The notes beneath the pieces were generated by a model, which was not told where the DNA came from, made no database searches, and saw nothing but the letters and a program-made list of their open reading frames with translations. A program made the translations under genes and the position numbers. Of a DNA stretch of 64,000 bases, positions 33,655 through 42,706 are shown piece by piece (the stretch's first letter is position 1; each line of letters starts with the position of its first letter). The stretch covers positions 558,001 through 622,000 of the forward strand of contig JADJWD010000007.1 of assembly GCA_016716535.1 (NCBI GenBank), read 5' to 3'. The stretch comes from Betaproteobacteria bacterium. GTDB taxonomy: Bacteria > Pseudomonadota > Gammaproteobacteria > Burkholderiales > Burkholderiaceae_C.

Positions 33655-33770
33655 GACGGGGCGCTCCTCTTTGTTGGCGTGACGTTGGCGTGATGCTCGC
33701 TGGCCAAGGTGCATTCTGCGGCAGCCTCCACATCGTGCGGGCTGAGCTTGCAGAAGCCCAGCCCCCCGCA

Positions 33771-34568
33771 TCACCTCTGCGGCGCCGCCGCCAGCAACCG
33801 CTGCGTGTACGGATGCTCCGGCGCGCGAAAGAGCCGGTCCGGGTCGCCGCGCTCCACCACGCGGCCGTGCTGCAAGACGATCACCTCGTCGCAGACCAGG
33901 TCCACCACCGCGAGATCGTGGCTGATGAGGAGGTAGGCGAGGCCGTAGCGGTCCTGCAGATCCTGCATCAGGTTCAGCACCTGCGCCTGCACGCTCACGT
34001 CGAGCGCGCTCACCGGCTCGTCGGCGACGATGAGCTTGGGCCGCGTGATCAGCGCGCGCGCGATCGCGATGCGCTGGCGCTGGCCGCCGCTGAATTCGTG
34101 CGGGTACTTCGCCAGGTCGCTGGCGCGCAAGCCCACCGCGGCCAGCGCCTCGGCGGCGCGTTCGCGCCGCTCGGCCTCGGCGGCGCCGTGCAGCACCGCC
34201 AGCGGCTCCGACACCGTCTGCAGCACCGTGCGCCGCGGGTCGAGCGAACCGTAGGGATCCTGGAACACCATCTGCAGCTTCGCGCGCTGCGCACGCAGCG
34301 CCGCGGCATCGAGCGCATGCAGGTCGACGCCGTCGAGCCGCACGGTGCCCGCACTCGGATGTTCGAGCGCCATCACGAGCCGCGCCAGCGTGCTCTTGCC
34401 CGAGCCCGATTCGCCGACGATGCCGAGGCTGCGGCCGGCTTGCAGCGTGAAGCTCACGTCGTCCAGCGCCTGCACCTCGGGCGCCGGCGCAAACAGATGA
34501 TGGCGCGGCAGGCGATAGCGCTTGCTCAGGTGCTCGGCGACGAGCAGCGGCGCGGTGCTCGTGTTCAT
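33771..34568 (-). CDS. DppF/OppF-type ABC ATPase
   Basis: 265 residues. Walker A GIVGESGSGKSTLARLVMAL, the Q-loop MVFQDPYGSLDPRRTV, the signature EFSGGQRQRIAIARALITRP and Walker B LIVADEPVSALDVSVQAQVL are all intact. This second ATPase powers peptide import. Its start overlaps the end of the partner ATPase by four bases (ATGA). Confidence 0.92.
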   Translation of the reverse strand: MNTSTAPLLVAEHLSKRYRLPRHHLFAPAPEVQALDDVSFTLQAGRSLGIVGESGSGKSTLARLVMALEHPSAGTVRLDGVDLHALDAAALRAQRAKLQMVFQDPYGSLDPRRTVLQTVSEPLAVLHGAAEAERRERAAEALAAVGLRASDLAKYPHEFSGGQRQRIAIARALITRPKLIVADEPVSALDVSVQAQVLNLMQDLQDRYGLAYLLISHDLAVVDLVCDEVIVLQHGRVVERGDPDRLFRAPEHPYTQRLLAAAPQR

Positions 34569-35596
34569 CCGCGCGCGGCCTCCGCGGTGTCGCCCATCGC
34601 CACACTCGCCGGTTCCATCACATCGTCATCCATGTGAAGGCACCGCGCCTCGTGCCCGGGCCCCACGGCAAAGGCCGGCGGCAGCGCGGCACGGCAGTCG
34701 TCGGCGACGCGCGGGCAACGCTCGGCGAACGGGCAGCCCACCGGCAGGTCGGCGAGTTCGGGCACGCGGCCGGGGATCGTCGCCAGCCGCGTGCCGCGCG
34801 CCAGCCCGAGGCGCGGCCGCGCCGCGAACAGGCCCTGCGTGTACGGATGCGCACGCTTGGCGAACAACTCGGCCGTCGGCCCGCTTTCGACGACGGTGCC
34901 GCCGTACATCACATGCACACGCTCGACCATGTCGGCCATCACGCCGAGGTTGTGGCTGATCAGCACGAGGCCCATGCCGCCACCCTTGCGCTCCTCGCGC
35001 ACGAGTTCGGCGATGAGGTTCAGCACTTCGCGCTGGATCGTCACGTCCAGCGCCGTCGTCGGCTCGTCGGCGACAAGCAGGTCGGGCCCGCACGCGAGCG
35101 CGATAGCGATCACCACGCGCTGCCGCTGGCCGCCGGAAAGCTGGTGCGGCCAGGCGTCGAGCCGCGCCTTGGCCTGCGGCAACTGCACGCGTTCCAGGAG
35201 CCGCAGCGCCTCGGCCCGTGCCGCCGTGGCGGAAAGGCCCTTGTGCAGCCGCAGCGGCTCGGCGATCTGATCGCCGACGCGATGCAAGGGGTTCAGCGCC
35301 GTCATCGGCTCCTGGAACACCATGCCGATGCGATTGCCCCGCAGCCGGCACCACTCGCGCTCGGGCAGCGAGGTCAGTTCGGTGCCATCGAAGCGGATCG
35401 ACCCGGCGACGCGCGCACCCTCGGGCAACAGGCCCATCAGCGCCAGCGCCGTGATGCTCTTGCCGCAGCCCGACTCGCCGATCAACCCGAGCGTGCCGCC
35501 ACGCTCGAGCGCGAACGACACCTCGCGCAACGCATCGGCCGGGCCACGCTGCGTTTGCAGCGTCACGCGCAGGCGGGAGACTTCGAGGAGGGGCAT
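34565..35596 (-). CDS. DppD/OppD-type ABC ATPase
   Basis: 343 residues from ATG 35596 (MPLLEVSRLRV). Walker A LIGESGCGKSITALALMGLL, signature HQLSGGQRQRVVIAIALACG, Walker B LLVADEPTTALDVTIQREVL. The C-terminal oligo_HPY extension contains CPFAERCPRVADDCRAALPP. It should sit next to the permease genes dppBC but is separated from them by three unrelated genes. Confidence 0.92.
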   Translation of the reverse strand: MPLLEVSRLRVTLQTQRGPADALREVSFALERGGTLGLIGESGCGKSITALALMGLLPEGARVAGSIRFDGTELTSLPEREWCRLRGNRIGMVFQEPMTALNPLHRVGDQIAEPLRLHKGLSATAARAEALRLLERVQLPQAKARLDAWPHQLSGGQRQRVVIAIALACGPDLLVADEPTTALDVTIQREVLNLIAELVREERKGGGMGLVLISHNLGVMADMVERVHVMYGGTVVESGPTAELFAKRAHPYTQGLFAARPRLGLARGTRLATIPGRVPELADLPVGCPFAERCPRVADDCRAALPPAFAVGPGHEARCLHMDDDVMEPASVAMGDTAEAARG

Positions 35597-35658
35597 GGGG
35601 GCGGACGATGTCGTGGCGGCTGGCTCAGTGGCGAGCGCTCGCGCCGCCCTGGTCGGCC

Positions 35659-35913
35659 TCACCGGTCAACGGGCGGGTCTTTGTCGAAACCCAGCCAGCC
35701 TGCCGCTGCTTCGACCCTGCCTCGCCGCGCGGCGCGCTCGAAGGCGGCGAGCGCGGTCGCGTCGTCGTCATCGTAGTGGTCGCGGGTGGTGCAGACATCG
35801 AGTTCCTCGCCACCGACGACCAAGCGGCCCCAGCACTCGCCGTTGTTGCGCAGGACGAACAAGAGCGCGGGTCGTCCCTTGTACGTGATCTGGCGACCGT
35901 CGCTGGAGAACAT
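35659..35913 (-). CDS. small hypothetical protein within the dpp operon
   Basis: 84 residues, MFSSDGRQITYKGRPALLFV then NNGECWGRLVVGGEELDVCT and an Asp-rich RDHYDDDDATALAAFERAAR. It is predicted beta-rich. The start is 5 bases beyond the stop of the upstream small gene, so the two form a pair. Local GC is lower than in flanking genes, which suggests transfer. No family recognised. Confidence 0.55.
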   Translation of the reverse strand: MFSSDGRQITYKGRPALLFVLRNNGECWGRLVVGGEELDVCTTRDHYDDDDATALAAFERAARRGRVEAAAGWLGFDKDPPVDR

Positions 35914-35917
35914 GTGG

Positions 35918-36211
35918 TCAAGCTCGGCGCGCCTGAGCCGTCAGCCGCCAAGGGCCCGAGTTCGGGAGCCGCTCGACGAAACCCTCCGCCTCAAGTTCAC
36001 GCAAGGCGGCCACGATCCAGTACTGCTGGTTTGACGAAGTTGCGCTCTTGTAGTCGCCCCACTCAAGTCCGCAGGCGCGAAACAGCGGCGAAAGCCTGAC
36101 ACCTTCGCCACCGGGTGCGCACTCCATCTTGGAACGCATGTAGTCGAGAACCAGCGCCTTGGCGGCCTTGCGCAGCGCGCTGCCCCGGTCAGCGAACTCC
36201 CCTGTGGTCAT
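35918..36211 (-). CDS. small winged-helix-like hypothetical protein
   Basis: 97 residues, MTTGEFADRGSALRKAAKAL followed by VLDYMRSKMECAPGGEGVRL and WIVAALRELEAEGFVERLPN, SGPWRLTAQARRA. The ALRELEAEGFVERL helix and terminal beta hairpin resemble a winged helix-turn-helix. It pairs with the 84-aa gene and could be a regulator or toxin-antitoxin partner; neither role has other support. Located inside the split peptide-transport operon. Confidence 0.55.
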   Translation of the reverse strand: MTTGEFADRGSALRKAAKALVLDYMRSKMECAPGGEGVRLSPLFRACGLEWGDYKSATSSNQQYWIVAALRELEAEGFVERLPNSGPWRLTAQARRA

Positions 36212-36293
36212 GGCAATGAGCGCAGTCGAATGTGATGCCGCGTCAAGGATACAGGCGCTGTCGGGAGCACACGGCAGGCGCCGCAGGCCCGGT

Positions 36294-36941
36294 TTACCCG
36301 GCCCCCGCCGCCACCTGCCTCAACACCCGCTCGAACACCTCCGGCGTCTGCGCGCCTTCGATGAGGTGGCGGCCTTCGACGACCACCGCGGGCACGGCGT
36401 GGATGCCGGCTTGCTGCCACTGCTTCTCGGCGGCACGCACCTCGGCGGCGTAGTCGTCGCCGTCGAGGACCTGCGCGGCGCGCGCGGTGTTCAGGCCGAC
36501 GCGCGCGGCCAGGTCGAGCAGCACGTCGCGCGCGCCGGGGTTGCGGCCCTCGCCGTGGTAGGCCTGCAGCAGCGCTTCCTTCAGCTCGCGCTGCCGGCCT
36601 TCTTCGGCGGCCCAGGCGAGCAGGCGGTGCGCGTCGAAGGTATTCCACACGCGCCCGCGTTCGCCGAAGGTGAAGCCGACCGCCGCGCCGCGCTCGCGGA
36701 TGCGCTGCTGGTTGACGCGGATCTGCACTTCGCCGATGCCGTACTTGGCCGACAGGTAGGCCACCGTGTCGGCGCCCTCGGGCGGCATGTCGGGGTTCAG
36801 CTCGAAGGGCTGGAAGTGCCAGTTGAGCGTGATCTCGGGCGCGACGCGGCGTGCCGCCTCGGCCAGCGCGTGCAGGCCGATGGCGCACCACGGGCAGGCC
36901 ACGTCGGAGACGAAGTCGATGCGCAGCGTACGTTCGGTCAA
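36294..36941 (-). CDS. DsbA/FrnE-like thioredoxin-fold oxidoreductase
   Basis: 215 residues. Redox motif CPWC in RIDFVSDVACPWCAIGLHAL, followed by the helical insert and AGIHAVPAVVVEGRHLIEGA with a cis-Pro (AVPAV). This pattern fits the FrnE/2-hydroxychromene-2-carboxylate isomerase branch of the DsbA family. No signal peptide, so cytoplasmic. It lies between the permease genes and two small unknown genes. Confidence 0.87.
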   Translation of the reverse strand: MTERTLRIDFVSDVACPWCAIGLHALAEAARRVAPEITLNWHFQPFELNPDMPPEGADTVAYLSAKYGIGEVQIRVNQQRIRERGAAVGFTFGERGRVWNTFDAHRLLAWAAEEGRQRELKEALLQAYHGEGRNPGARDVLLDLAARVGLNTARAAQVLDGDDYAAEVRAAEKQWQQAGIHAVPAVVVEGRHLIEGAQTPEVFERVLRQVAAGAG

Positions 36942-36992
36942 GGCAAGGCCCTTCGTGGTCTGGCGCGCTGGCCGGCCGCTTCGCCGCCCAGG

Positions 36993-37898
36993 CTAGCGCT
37001 GCCGCGCCAGCTTGGGGTCGAGCAGATCGCGCAGGCCGTCGCCCATCAGGTTCAGCCCGAGCACGCTGAGCATGATCGCCACGCCCGGGTAGACGGCGAG
37101 CATGGGTGCCTGGAACATCTGCGTTTGCGCCTCGTTGAGCATGCGCCCCCAGCTCGGCTGCGGCGGTTGCGTGCCCAGGCCCAGGTATGACAGCGCCGCC
37201 TCGGCGAGGATGGCGGTGGCAAACGAGATGCTCGCCTGCACGATCAGGGGGCTTGCGATGTTGGGCAGCACGTGGTCGACGGTGATGCGCCACGGCCCCT
37301 TGCCGGCGGCGCGCGCGGCGGTGACGTACTCGCGCGCCCACACGGCGTTGGCGCTGCCGCGCGCGATGCGCGCGAAGACCGGGATGTTGAAGATGCCGAT
37401 CGCGACGATGCTCATCACGAGCCCCGGGCCGTAGATCGCCGTGAGCATGATCGCCGACAGCAGCGCCGGGAACGCGAAGGTGAAGTCGCTGGCGCGCATC
37501 ACCACTTCCTCGACCCAGCCGCGGCCTTCGGCGCGCGAGGCTGAAGCGAGGCAGCCGAGCGCGACGCCGATCACGAGGCCGATGCCCACCGCAATGACGC
37601 CGACGACGATGCTGTTCTGCGCGCCGACGAGCAGCTGCGAGGTGATGTCGCGGCCGAGGCTGTCGGTGCCGAGCCAGTGCGCGGTCGAGGGCCCTTGCAG
37701 CTTCTTCGGGATGTCGATCTCGGCCGGCGGATACGGCGACCAGAACAGCGACACGAACGCCGCCAGCGCCAGCGCGGCGCTGAGCAGGCCGCCGACGACG
37801 AAGCTCGGGTGGCGGCGCGCGCGCGACCAGAAGCCGGCCGATGCGCCCGTGGAAGTGCTTGCCGGCGTGACTGCCGAAGAACCCGCCGACGCGCTCAT
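36993..37898 (-). CDS. DppC/OppC-type ABC permease
   Basis: 301 residues from ATG 37898, overlapping the dppB stop by four bases (ATGA). An N-terminal Ala/Ser-rich leader precedes the first helix (SFVVGGLLSAALALAAFVSL). The EAA loop AREYVTAARAAGKGPWRITV and DHVLPNIASPLIVQASISFA are conserved. Six membrane helices. It forms the translocation pore with DppB. Confidence 0.92.
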   Translation of the reverse strand: MSASAGSSAVTPASTSTGASAGFWSRARRHPSFVVGGLLSAALALAAFVSLFWSPYPPAEIDIPKKLQGPSTAHWLGTDSLGRDITSQLLVGAQNSIVVGVIAVGIGLVIGVALGCLASASRAEGRGWVEEVVMRASDFTFAFPALLSAIMLTAIYGPGLVMSIVAIGIFNIPVFARIARGSANAVWAREYVTAARAAGKGPWRITVDHVLPNIASPLIVQASISFATAILAEAALSYLGLGTQPPQPSWGRMLNEAQTQMFQAPMLAVYPGVAIMLSVLGLNLMGDGLRDLLDPKLARQR

Positions 37899-38857
37899 GC
37901 CGAAGCCCCCCGCAGCCGCGGGTCGATGACCGCGTAGAGCACGTCGACGACGAAGTTGACGACCACCACCACTGCGGCGAGCAGCATCACGACATCGCGC
38001 ACGACGATCAGGTCGCGGTTGCTGATCGCCTGGAAGACGAGCCGGCCGATGCCCGGCAGCACGAAGACGTTCTCGACGACGATCGTGCCGGTGATGAGGT
38101 TCGCGAACTGCAGCCCCGCCACCGTCAGCACCGGGATCATCGCGTTGCGCAGCACGTGCCGCCACAGCGCCTGCCGCTTCGACAAGCCCTTGGCGCGCGC
38201 CGTGCGCACGAAGTCCTCGCGCATCACCTCGATGACCGCCGAGCGCGTGACCCGCGCGAGGATCGCCGCCTGCACCATCGCCAGCGCGATGGCCGGCAGG
38301 ATCAGCGCACGCAGGCCGTCGACGAGGCCGCCGCCTTCGTCCTCGGTCCAGCCGGGGAAGCCCCCGGCGCTGACCCATTGCAGGTGCACCGCGAAGAGCA
38401 GGATCAACAGGATCGCGAACCAGAAGTTCGGGATCGCGATGCCGACCTGGCTGGCGGCCATCACGCTCACGTCGCCGAGCTTGTTGTGGCGCGCCGCGGC
38501 GTAGAGGCCGAGGCCGAGCGCGAGCACGACGGTGATGCCCATCGACAGCACCGCCAGCGGCAGCGTGACGCGCATGCGCTCGGCGATCAGCTCGGCGGTC
38601 GGCGTGTCGTAGCTGATGCTCTGCGCGGTGCGGCCTTGCAGCCAGCCGCCGACCCAGTCGGCATAACGCGTCGCGGCCGGGCGGTCGAGGCCGAGCTTGG
38701 CTTCGAGCGCGGCGATCGACTCGGGCGTCGCCGTCTCGCCGAGGATCACCTCGGCGGCGTTGCCCGGCAGCAGTTCCAGCACCGCGAAGACCACGAGCGA
38801 GGCCACGGCCAGCGTGGCGATGAAGGTGGCGAAACGCTTGAGGAGGAAGAGGCCCAC
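37895..38857 (-). CDS. DppB/OppB-type ABC permease
   Basis: 320 residues. MGLFLLKRFATFIATLAVAS and VFAVLELLPGNAAEVILGET match the DppB N terminus; the EAA loop is REDFVRTARAKGLSKRQALW. First gene of the transport unit, divergent from the aldehyde dehydrogenase gene across 154 bases. Confidence 0.92.
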   Translation of the reverse strand: MGLFLLKRFATFIATLAVASLVVFAVLELLPGNAAEVILGETATPESIAALEAKLGLDRPAATRYADWVGGWLQGRTAQSISYDTPTAELIAERMRVTLPLAVLSMGITVVLALGLGLYAAARHNKLGDVSVMAASQVGIAIPNFWFAILLILLFAVHLQWVSAGGFPGWTEDEGGGLVDGLRALILPAIALAMVQAAILARVTRSAVIEVMREDFVRTARAKGLSKRQALWRHVLRNAMIPVLTVAGLQFANLITGTIVVENVFVLPGIGRLVFQAISNRDLIVVRDVVMLLAAVVVVVNFVVDVLYAVIDPRLRGASA

Positions 38858-39011
38858 GCGGCGGATGAAGGGTCGATGGATGCGGAAGCGAAGGAGGCTC
38901 GCGGCAGCGGTCTATGATGCCTCAAGCCTCGCGCAGCCCGACGTGGCCATGCTGCCCGGTTCGCGAAACGCGAGACCGCGGCGCGAGGCGCTGCCCAGAG
39001 CGAGCACCGCC

Positions 39012-40466
39012 ATGACGCACATCCCTTTCGACACCACCCAGGTCTTCATCGGCGGCCGCTGGCGCGCCGGTGACAGCGGCCAGACGCTGCCGCTCGCCAA
39101 CCCCTCCGACGGCAGCGAGTTCACGCGCATCGCGCGCGGCAACGCTGCCGACATCGACGCCGCGGTCGCCGCCGCGCGCGCCGCATTCGAAGGCGCCTGG
39201 GGCGCCCTCAGCGCCGCCGAGCGCGGCCGCGTGCTCTTGAAGATGAGCGCGCGCGTGCTGGAACAGGCCGATGAACTCGCGCGGCTCGAAGCGCTGGACG
39301 TCGGCAAGCCGCTGAAGCAGGCGCGCGCCGACGCGGTGGCGCTGGCGCGTTACCTCGAGTTCTACGGCGGCGCCGCCGACAAGGTGCACGGGCAGACGAT
39401 CCCGTTCGCCAACGGCTACACCGCGCTGACGCTGCGCGAGCCGCATGGCGTCACCGCGCACATCGTGCCGTGGAACTACCCGATGCAGATCATCGGCCGC
39501 TCGGTCGGCGCGGCGCTGGCGATGGGCAACGCCTGCGTGCTGAAGCCCGCCGAAGAGGCTTGCCTCACCGCACTCGCCTTCGCGCGCATTGCCGACGAGG
39601 CGGGCATGCCGGCCGGCACCATCAACGTGGTGCCGGGGCTTGGTGAAGAGGCCGGAGCGGCGCTGTCGGCACACAAAGGCATCCAGCACATCTCGTTCAC
39701 TGGCTCGGTCGCGGTGGGCGCTTTGATCCAGGCCGCGGCGGCAAAGAACGCGGTGCCGGTGACGCTGGAGCTCGGGGGCAAGAGCCCGCAGCTTGTCTTT
39801 GCCGATGCCGACCTCGACGCGGCGCTGCCGTTCCTCGTCAATGCCGGCATCCAGAACGCCGGCCAGACGTGCTCGGCGGCAAGCCGCATCCTCGTCGAGC
39901 GGCCGGTGTTCGACGCGGTCGTGGCGCGCATGGCCGAGCGCTATCGCGCGCTGCGCATCGGGCCGGCGCTGGACGACCTGGACATCGGCCCGGTGATCTC
40001 GGCGCGGCAGCGCGAGATCGTCATGGGTTACCTCGAAGTGGTGCAGGCCAGCGGCCTGAAGGTCGCCGCGGCCGCGCCGATGCCGGCCACGCTGCCGCGC
40101 GGCGGCTACTACGTGCCGCCGACGCTGGTGGCCGACGTGAACCCCACGCACCGCATCGCGCAGGAAGAGATCTTCGGGCCGGTGCAGGCGGTGATCCCGT
40201 TCGAAGGCGAGGCCGAGGCGCTGGCGATCGCCAACGGCACGCCGTACGGCCTCGTCGCCGGCGTCTGGACGCGCGACGGCGGGCGGCAGTTGCGCATGGC
40301 GCGCAAGCTGCAAGCCGGCCAGGTGTTCGTCAACAACTACGGCGCCGGCGGCGGCATCGAGCTGCCGTTCGGCGGCGTCAAGCACTCGGGGCACGGGCGC
40401 GAGAAGGGCTTCGAGGCGCTGTACGGCTTCTCGACGCTGAAGACGATCGCGATCAGACACGACTGA
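39012..40466 (+). CDS. aldehyde dehydrogenase (NAD-dependent family)
   Basis: 484 residues. The catalytic Cys lies in NAGQTCSAASRILVERPVFD, the general-base Glu in VTLELGGKSPQLVFADADLD, and HIVPWNYPMQIIGRSVGAAL binds cofactor. FTGSVAVGALIQAAAAKNAV is the Gly motif. Substrate is unknown; betaine-aldehyde- or aminoaldehyde-type specificity is possible. It is 59 bases upstream of an SDR gene with which it probably shares an operon. Confidence 0.9.
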   Translation: MTHIPFDTTQVFIGGRWRAGDSGQTLPLANPSDGSEFTRIARGNAADIDAAVAAARAAFEGAWGALSAAERGRVLLKMSARVLEQADELARLEALDVGKPLKQARADAVALARYLEFYGGAADKVHGQTIPFANGYTALTLREPHGVTAHIVPWNYPMQIIGRSVGAALAMGNACVLKPAEEACLTALAFARIADEAGMPAGTINVVPGLGEEAGAALSAHKGIQHISFTGSVAVGALIQAAAAKNAVPVTLELGGKSPQLVFADADLDAALPFLVNAGIQNAGQTCSAASRILVERPVFDAVVARMAERYRALRIGPALDDLDIGPVISARQREIVMGYLEVVQASGLKVAAAAPMPATLPRGGYYVPPTLVADVNPTHRIAQEEIFGPVQAVIPFEGEAEALAIANGTPYGLVAGVWTRDGGRQLRMARKLQAGQVFVNNYGAGGGIELPFGGVKHSGHGREKGFEALYGFSTLKTIAIRHD

Positions 40467-40525
40467 CTTCGGCTCTTGCCGGCACGCACGGTGCGCGCAC
40501 GCCGCGCCATCACAGGAGAGACAGC

Positions 40526-41290
40526 ATGCGATTGAAGGACAAGGTGGCCATCGTCACCGGCGGCGGCTCGGGTTTCGGCGCCGGCATCGTGCGCAAGTTC
40601 GTCGCCGAGGGCGCGAAGGTCGTCGTCGCCGACCTCAACGTCGAGGCGGCGCAGGAGGTGGCGCGCGCCGCCGGTGCGGCCGCGCAGGCGCTGCGCGTCG
40701 ACGTGGCGCGCGCCGAGGACGCGCAGGCGATGGTCGAGACAGCCGTGCGGCAGTTCGGGCGCCTGGACATCGTCGTCAACAACGCCGGCGTCACGCACCT
40801 GCCCGGGCCGCTGGAAAGCGTCAGCGAGGCCGACTTCGACCGCATCGTCGCGGTCAACATGAAGGCGATCTACTACGCGATGCGCGAGGCGGTGCCGCGG
40901 CTGAAGGCCAACGCGCCGGGCGCGAACGGCATCCGCGGCGTCGTGCTGAACATGGCCAGCACGGCGGGCGTGAGCCCGCGGCCGCGACTCGGTTGGTACA
41001 ACGCCAGCAAGGGCTGGGTGATCACGGCGACGCGTGCCAACGCCGTGGAACTGGCGCCGTTCGGCATCCGCGTCGTCGCGCTGAACCCGGTGGCGGGGGA
41101 GACGCCGCTGTTGAAATCGTTCATGGGCGAGGACACGCCCGAGATGCGGGCCAAGTTCCTCTCGACCATTCCGATCGGGCGCTTCTCTCAGCCCGAGGAC
41201 CTGGGCAACGCCGCGTGCTTCCTGTGCAGCGACGAGGCCAGCATGATCACCGGCGTGTGCATGGAGGTGGACGGCGGGCGCTGCATCTGA
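40526..41290 (+). CDS. SDR-family oxidoreductase
   Basis: 254 residues. MRLKDKVAIVTGGGSGFGAG holds the TGxxxGxG cofactor loop; VNNAGVTHLPGPLESV, MASTAGVSPRPRLGWYNASK and VMEVDGGRCI-type ending are conserved. Catalytic Ser-Tyr-Lys is present (Tyr/Lys in GWYNASKG). A strong AGGAGAG ribosome-binding site precedes ATG 40526. Probably paired with the aldehyde dehydrogenase in an alcohol/aldehyde oxidation path. Confidence 0.9.
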   Translation: MRLKDKVAIVTGGGSGFGAGIVRKFVAEGAKVVVADLNVEAAQEVARAAGAAAQALRVDVARAEDAQAMVETAVRQFGRLDIVVNNAGVTHLPGPLESVSEADFDRIVAVNMKAIYYAMREAVPRLKANAPGANGIRGVVLNMASTAGVSPRPRLGWYNASKGWVITATRANAVELAPFGIRVVALNPVAGETPLLKSFMGEDTPEMRAKFLSTIPIGRFSQPEDLGNAACFLCSDEASMITGVCMEVDGGRCI

Positions 41291-41309
41291 GCGCCCCCGT
41301 TCGCACCGA

Positions 41310-41329
41310 GCGGGCCGGAACCGGCCCGC
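41310..41329. terminator. 9-bp hairpin between convergent genes
   Basis: GCGGGCCGG (41310-41318) and CCGGCCCGC (41321-41329) are exact complements separated by two bases. It lies between the SDR gene and the convergent small gene. No T run follows. Confidence 0.45.
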
Positions 41330-41342
41330 GTCTATCGCTCCT

Positions 41343-41591
41343 TCAGCCCATGTGGCGGTCGGCCGCCGCGAAGAGGTCGGACGCGAAGCCCGGGTCGGTC
41401 TCGGCGACACGCGCCGCCAGCTGGCGCAGCGCGGCGGCTTCGCGGCCGCGGCGCGCGGCGGCGGTCTTGGCGCGGCCGGCCTTCCAGACGCCGTTCATCA
41501 GCTTCAAGAGGGCGTAGAACGCGCTGGCACCCCACTCGGCGCCGCGGGGCGCCACGACGGGGGCCGGGGCGTGAAGGGTGATCTGGCTCAT
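41343..41591 (-). CDS. small conserved protein next to a LysR gene
   Basis: 82 residues, MSQITLHAPAPVVAPRGAEW then GASAFYALLKLMNGVWKAGR and REAAALRQLAARVAETDPGF. One amphipathic helix and a conserved C-terminal segment (FASDLFAAADRHMG). It is divergent from a LysR regulator and separated by 164 bases holding a palindromic site, so it is a likely regulatory target. Function unknown. Confidence 0.65.
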   Translation of the reverse strand: MSQITLHAPAPVVAPRGAEWGASAFYALLKLMNGVWKAGRAKTAAARRGREAAALRQLAARVAETDPGFASDLFAAADRHMG

Positions 41592-41694
41592 GACATCAAT
41601 CCTTTGGGTTGGCTGTCCCCGCGTTGTGCGGGCACTGGCTGTCTTTCGACCGGCCGTGACTGGATATTAGGGTAACCACCTATGCCATCAAGAT

Positions 41695-41711
41695 GAAGTT
41701 TGAACAACTTC
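41695..41711. promoter_or_regulatory. dyad in the LysR intergenic region
   Basis: GAAGTT (41695-41700) and AACTTC (41706-41711) flank TGAAC in the spacer between the small gene and lysR. LysR proteins often bind a T-N11-A dyad here. Functional role inferred. Confidence 0.45.
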
Positions 41712-41755
41712 GTCATGAGCGCCGTGAATATCATGGCCGCCATCCAGCCTGAGCC

Positions 41756-42706
41756 ATGCCTGCCTCCACCCCCGCCGGGCCGAACTTCCGCACCCTCGAC
41801 CTGAACCTGCTGCGCGTCTTCGACGCCGTGATGGCCGAGGGCAGCCTGACGCGTGCCGGCACGGCGCTGGCGATGACGCAGCCGGCGGTCAGCCACGCGC
41901 TGAAGCGCCTGCGCGAGGCGCTCGGCGAGGACCTCTTCACCCGCACGACGCACGGCGTGCGGCCGACGCCGGCGGCCGAGGCGCTGTGGCCGCAGGTGCG
42001 CACGGCGCTGGCGACGCTGCGCCAGGCGATCGCGCCGGCCGCCTTCGAGCCGCAGCGCGACGCGGTGCTGTTCCGCCTGGCGATGGCCGATGCGACCGCG
42101 GCGCTGCTCGTGCCCGGCCTCGTCACCGCCTTCGAGGCCGAGGCGGCCGCGGCGACGCTGCACGTGCAGCCGCTGACGACGCGCGACCCGCGCCGCCTGC
42201 TGCAGGCCAACGCGATCGACCTGGCGCTGGGCTCGTTCCCGGCCGTGCTGCCGGCCGTGCAGGCCGAGGGCGCGGAGTCACCGTGGCGGCACCAGCCGCT
42301 GTACGACACGCGCTACGTCTGCGTGATGCGCCGCGACCACCCGCTGGCGCGCAAAGGTGCGCTCACGTTGGAGGCCTACTGCGCCGCGCCGCACCTGCTG
42401 GTCAGCTTCTCGGGCCGCGCGTTCGGCGCCGTGGACCAGGCGCTGGCCGCCATCGGCCGGCAGCGGCGCGTCGTGCTGACGGTGAACCAGTTCTTCACCG
42501 CCGGCCGCGTCGTCGCGCGCAGCCACCTGCTGGCAGCGCTGCCCGAAACCTTCCTCGAAGCCACCGGCTACCTCGGCGAACTGGCCATCGCCGAGCTGCC
42601 GATCACGCTGCCCACCGTGCACGTGGGCATGCTGTGGCACTTGCGGCGCGACGCCGACCCGGCGCACCGCTGGCTGCGCGAGCGGGTCGCCGCGGTGGCT
42701 CACTGA
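41756..42706 (+). CDS. LysR-family transcriptional regulator
   Basis: 316 residues. Winged-helix region includes DLNLLRVFDAVMAEGSLTRA and LAMTQPAVSHALKRLREALG, with the following FTRTTHGVRPTPAAEALWPQ. The effector domain is typical (FRLAMADATAALLVPGLVTA). Divergent from the 82-aa protein. Its stop overlaps the end of the convergent histidine kinase gene by 7 bases. Confidence 0.92.
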   Translation: MPASTPAGPNFRTLDLNLLRVFDAVMAEGSLTRAGTALAMTQPAVSHALKRLREALGEDLFTRTTHGVRPTPAAEALWPQVRTALATLRQAIAPAAFEPQRDAVLFRLAMADATAALLVPGLVTAFEAEAAAATLHVQPLTTRDPRRLLQANAIDLALGSFPAVLPAVQAEGAESPWRHQPLYDTRYVCVMRRDHPLARKGALTLEAYCAAPHLLVSFSGRAFGAVDQALAAIGRQRRVVLTVNQFFTAGRVVARSHLLAALPETFLEATGYLGELAIAELPITLPTVHVGMLWHLRRDADPAHRWLRERVAAVAH

